From Chitinophagaceae bacterium (GTDB taxonomy: Bacteria; Bacteroidota; Bacteroidia; Chitinophagales; Chitinophagaceae): a DNA stretch of 6,008 nucleotides. The stretch's first letter is position 1. Every line of letters begins with the position of its first letter. Location of the stretch: contig JACVCQ010000168.1 in the NCBI GenBank assembly GCA_016741945.1, positions 1-6,008 of the forward strand, in the 5' to 3' direction. The notes below the pieces were generated by a model, which worked only from the letters and a program-made list of their open reading frames with translations, had not been told where the DNA came from and made no database searches. Positions 5,362-6,008 of the stretch are shown one piece after another. Made by a program: the position numbers and the translations under genes.

Positions 5362-5817
5362 ATGAAAAAGTACTTGTTAGTAATTGTCTTGATAGCAGCA
5401 GCCACGCATGTACAAGCGCAGTCTGCTGTAGATTCTGTCAAGGAAGTCATCAATCAATTATTTACTGCTATGCGCAATGCCGATTCTGCCGGTGTAGTCA
5501 ATTGTTTCTCCGAAAAGAATATTTTACAAACCATTATTCGAGATAAAGAAGGCAATATCAGTGCCAAAACAGATCAGGTATCTAATTTCGGCAGAAGTGT
5601 TGCAGGGTTGCAAAAAAATGCTGCAGATGAGCGTATTGAATTTGAAACCATTAAAATTGATGGACCACTAGCTGTTGTTTGGACCCCCTACAAATTTTAT
5701 TTCAATGGAAATTTTAGTCACTGTGGTGTAAATTCTTTCCAGTTACTCCGTGAAAAAAATGGATGGAAGATTCATTATTTGATTGATACAAGAAGGAAGG
5801 AGCCTTGTGAGAAGTAG
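5362..5817 (+). CDS. Exported NTF2/SnoaL-like protein of unknown role
   Basis: This 151-residue protein has a clear Sec signal peptide: MKKY, a hydrophobic core LLVIVLIAAA, then THVQA with probable signal peptidase I cleavage before Q20 (V-Q-A at -3 to -1). There is no lipobox cysteine, so it should be a soluble periplasmic or secreted protein. The mature part opens with a helix VDSVKEVINQLFTAMRNAD followed by S-AGVVNCFSE. It later has beta-rich stretches (IDGPLAVVWTPYKFYFNG, FQLLREKNGWKIHYLIDTR). This helix-then-strands order, with the 'W-K-I' ending, is typical of NTF2-like cone folds such as SnoaL/DUF4440. Such proteins include enzymes and ligand carriers, so no reaction can be named. Cysteines are at 48, 121 and 149. 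It appears to be a single-gene unit. Confidence 0.75.
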   Translation: MKKYLLVIVLIAAATHVQAQSAVDSVKEVINQLFTAMRNADSAGVVNCFSEKNILQTIIRDKEGNISAKTDQVSNFGRSVAGLQKNAADERIEFETIKIDGPLAVVWTPYKFYFNGNFSHCGVNSFQLLREKNGWKIHYLIDTRRKEPCEK

Positions 5818-5847
5818 CGGGTGGTCTATAGTCTTTGATCGATAGTC

Positions 5848-5917
5848 AATTGTGAATGGTGAAAACAACATAGTAAGTACAACCTATTCACCATTCACAA
5901 TTCACCATTCATTTTTT
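5848..5917. terminator. Inverted-repeat spacer and probable terminator between convergent genes
   Basis: The arms 5848-5863 and 5887-5902 pair perfectly over 16 bp (core ATTGTGAATGGTGAA). An 11-bp word TTCACCATTCA occurs twice, at 5887-5897 and 5901-5911. The second copy can also pair with 5853-5863 and is followed at once by T6 (5912-5917), which gives a terminator-like form for + strand transcription. The - strand side lacks a T-run. It overlaps the stop codon of the convergent gene. Confidence 0.6.
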
Positions 5918-6008
5918 ATGGTATCGGTTCTTCATCCATGACCATTCGGTTACACTTTAATAGTATCTCTTGTAAATCTGCACCATCTGTTCGAAGAGGG
6001 TCGATAGC
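5916..6008 (-). CDS. C-terminal end of an unrecognised protein (partial)
   Basis: Reading the - strand from the right edge gives 30 codons and a TAA stop (5918-5916). The sequence includes AIDPLRTDGADLQEILLKCN and then RMVMDEEPIP at the end. The composition is protein-like: a probable amphipathic helix (ADLQEILLKCNRMVM) and an acidic, Pro-containing tail. The stop lies next to a convergent terminator, as expected of a gene end. I do not recognise the family, and the start lies outside the window. Confidence 0.6.
   Translation of the reverse strand, partial: AIDPLRTDGADLQEILLKCNRMVMDEEPIP

Overview
The window looks like chromosomal DNA from a Bacteroidota bacterium, most likely near the Chitinophagaceae. 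Four things point there: Bacteroidota-style residue signatures in ThrRS and in a short arginine decarboxylase; promoter boxes of the TAnnTTTG (-7) type; an almost complete lack of Shine-Dalgarno sequences in front of the genes; and intergenic spacers filled with word-like inverted repeats. The family-level placement rests on remembered protein resemblance, not on a search.

Positions 1-3732 hold the classical translation cluster thrS - infC - rpmI - rplT, all on the + strand. It encodes threonyl-tRNA synthetase, initiation factor IF3 and ribosomal proteins bL35 and bL20, and it ends at a textbook intrinsic terminator (3700-3732). thrS and infC are 59 bp apart. infC and rpmI are separated by 293 bp. 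That spacer holds a nested palindromic element (2753-2950) with a 21-bp central hairpin and four tandem TTATTTC heptamers. Next come a good -7 box (2948-2955) and a leader of about 85 nt with two hairpins in front of rpmI. The two ribosomal-protein genes therefore appear to have their own promoter and possibly their own autoregulatory leader.

Positions 3733-5306 form a one-gene unit. A well-matched Bacteroidota promoter (TTG-N18-TATTTTTG) precedes a 476-residue PLP-dependent decarboxylase of the alanine-racemase fold, most likely biosynthetic arginine decarboxylase (arginine to agmatine, polyamine synthesis). A strong terminator (5267-5306) closes it.

Positions 5307-6008 hold a small exported protein with an NTF2/SnoaL-like look (151 aa) and a convergent spacer built from an inverted repeat that probably terminates transcription. 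The last 31 codons of an unrecognised gene on the - strand enter from the right edge.

The proteins are housekeeping and I see no new multi-gene system. The less ordinary material is non-coding: three spacers with inverted repeats of different sequence but similar style, the rpmI leader, and a palindrome over the decarboxylase promoter. The decarboxylase itself also has two protein-level oddities.
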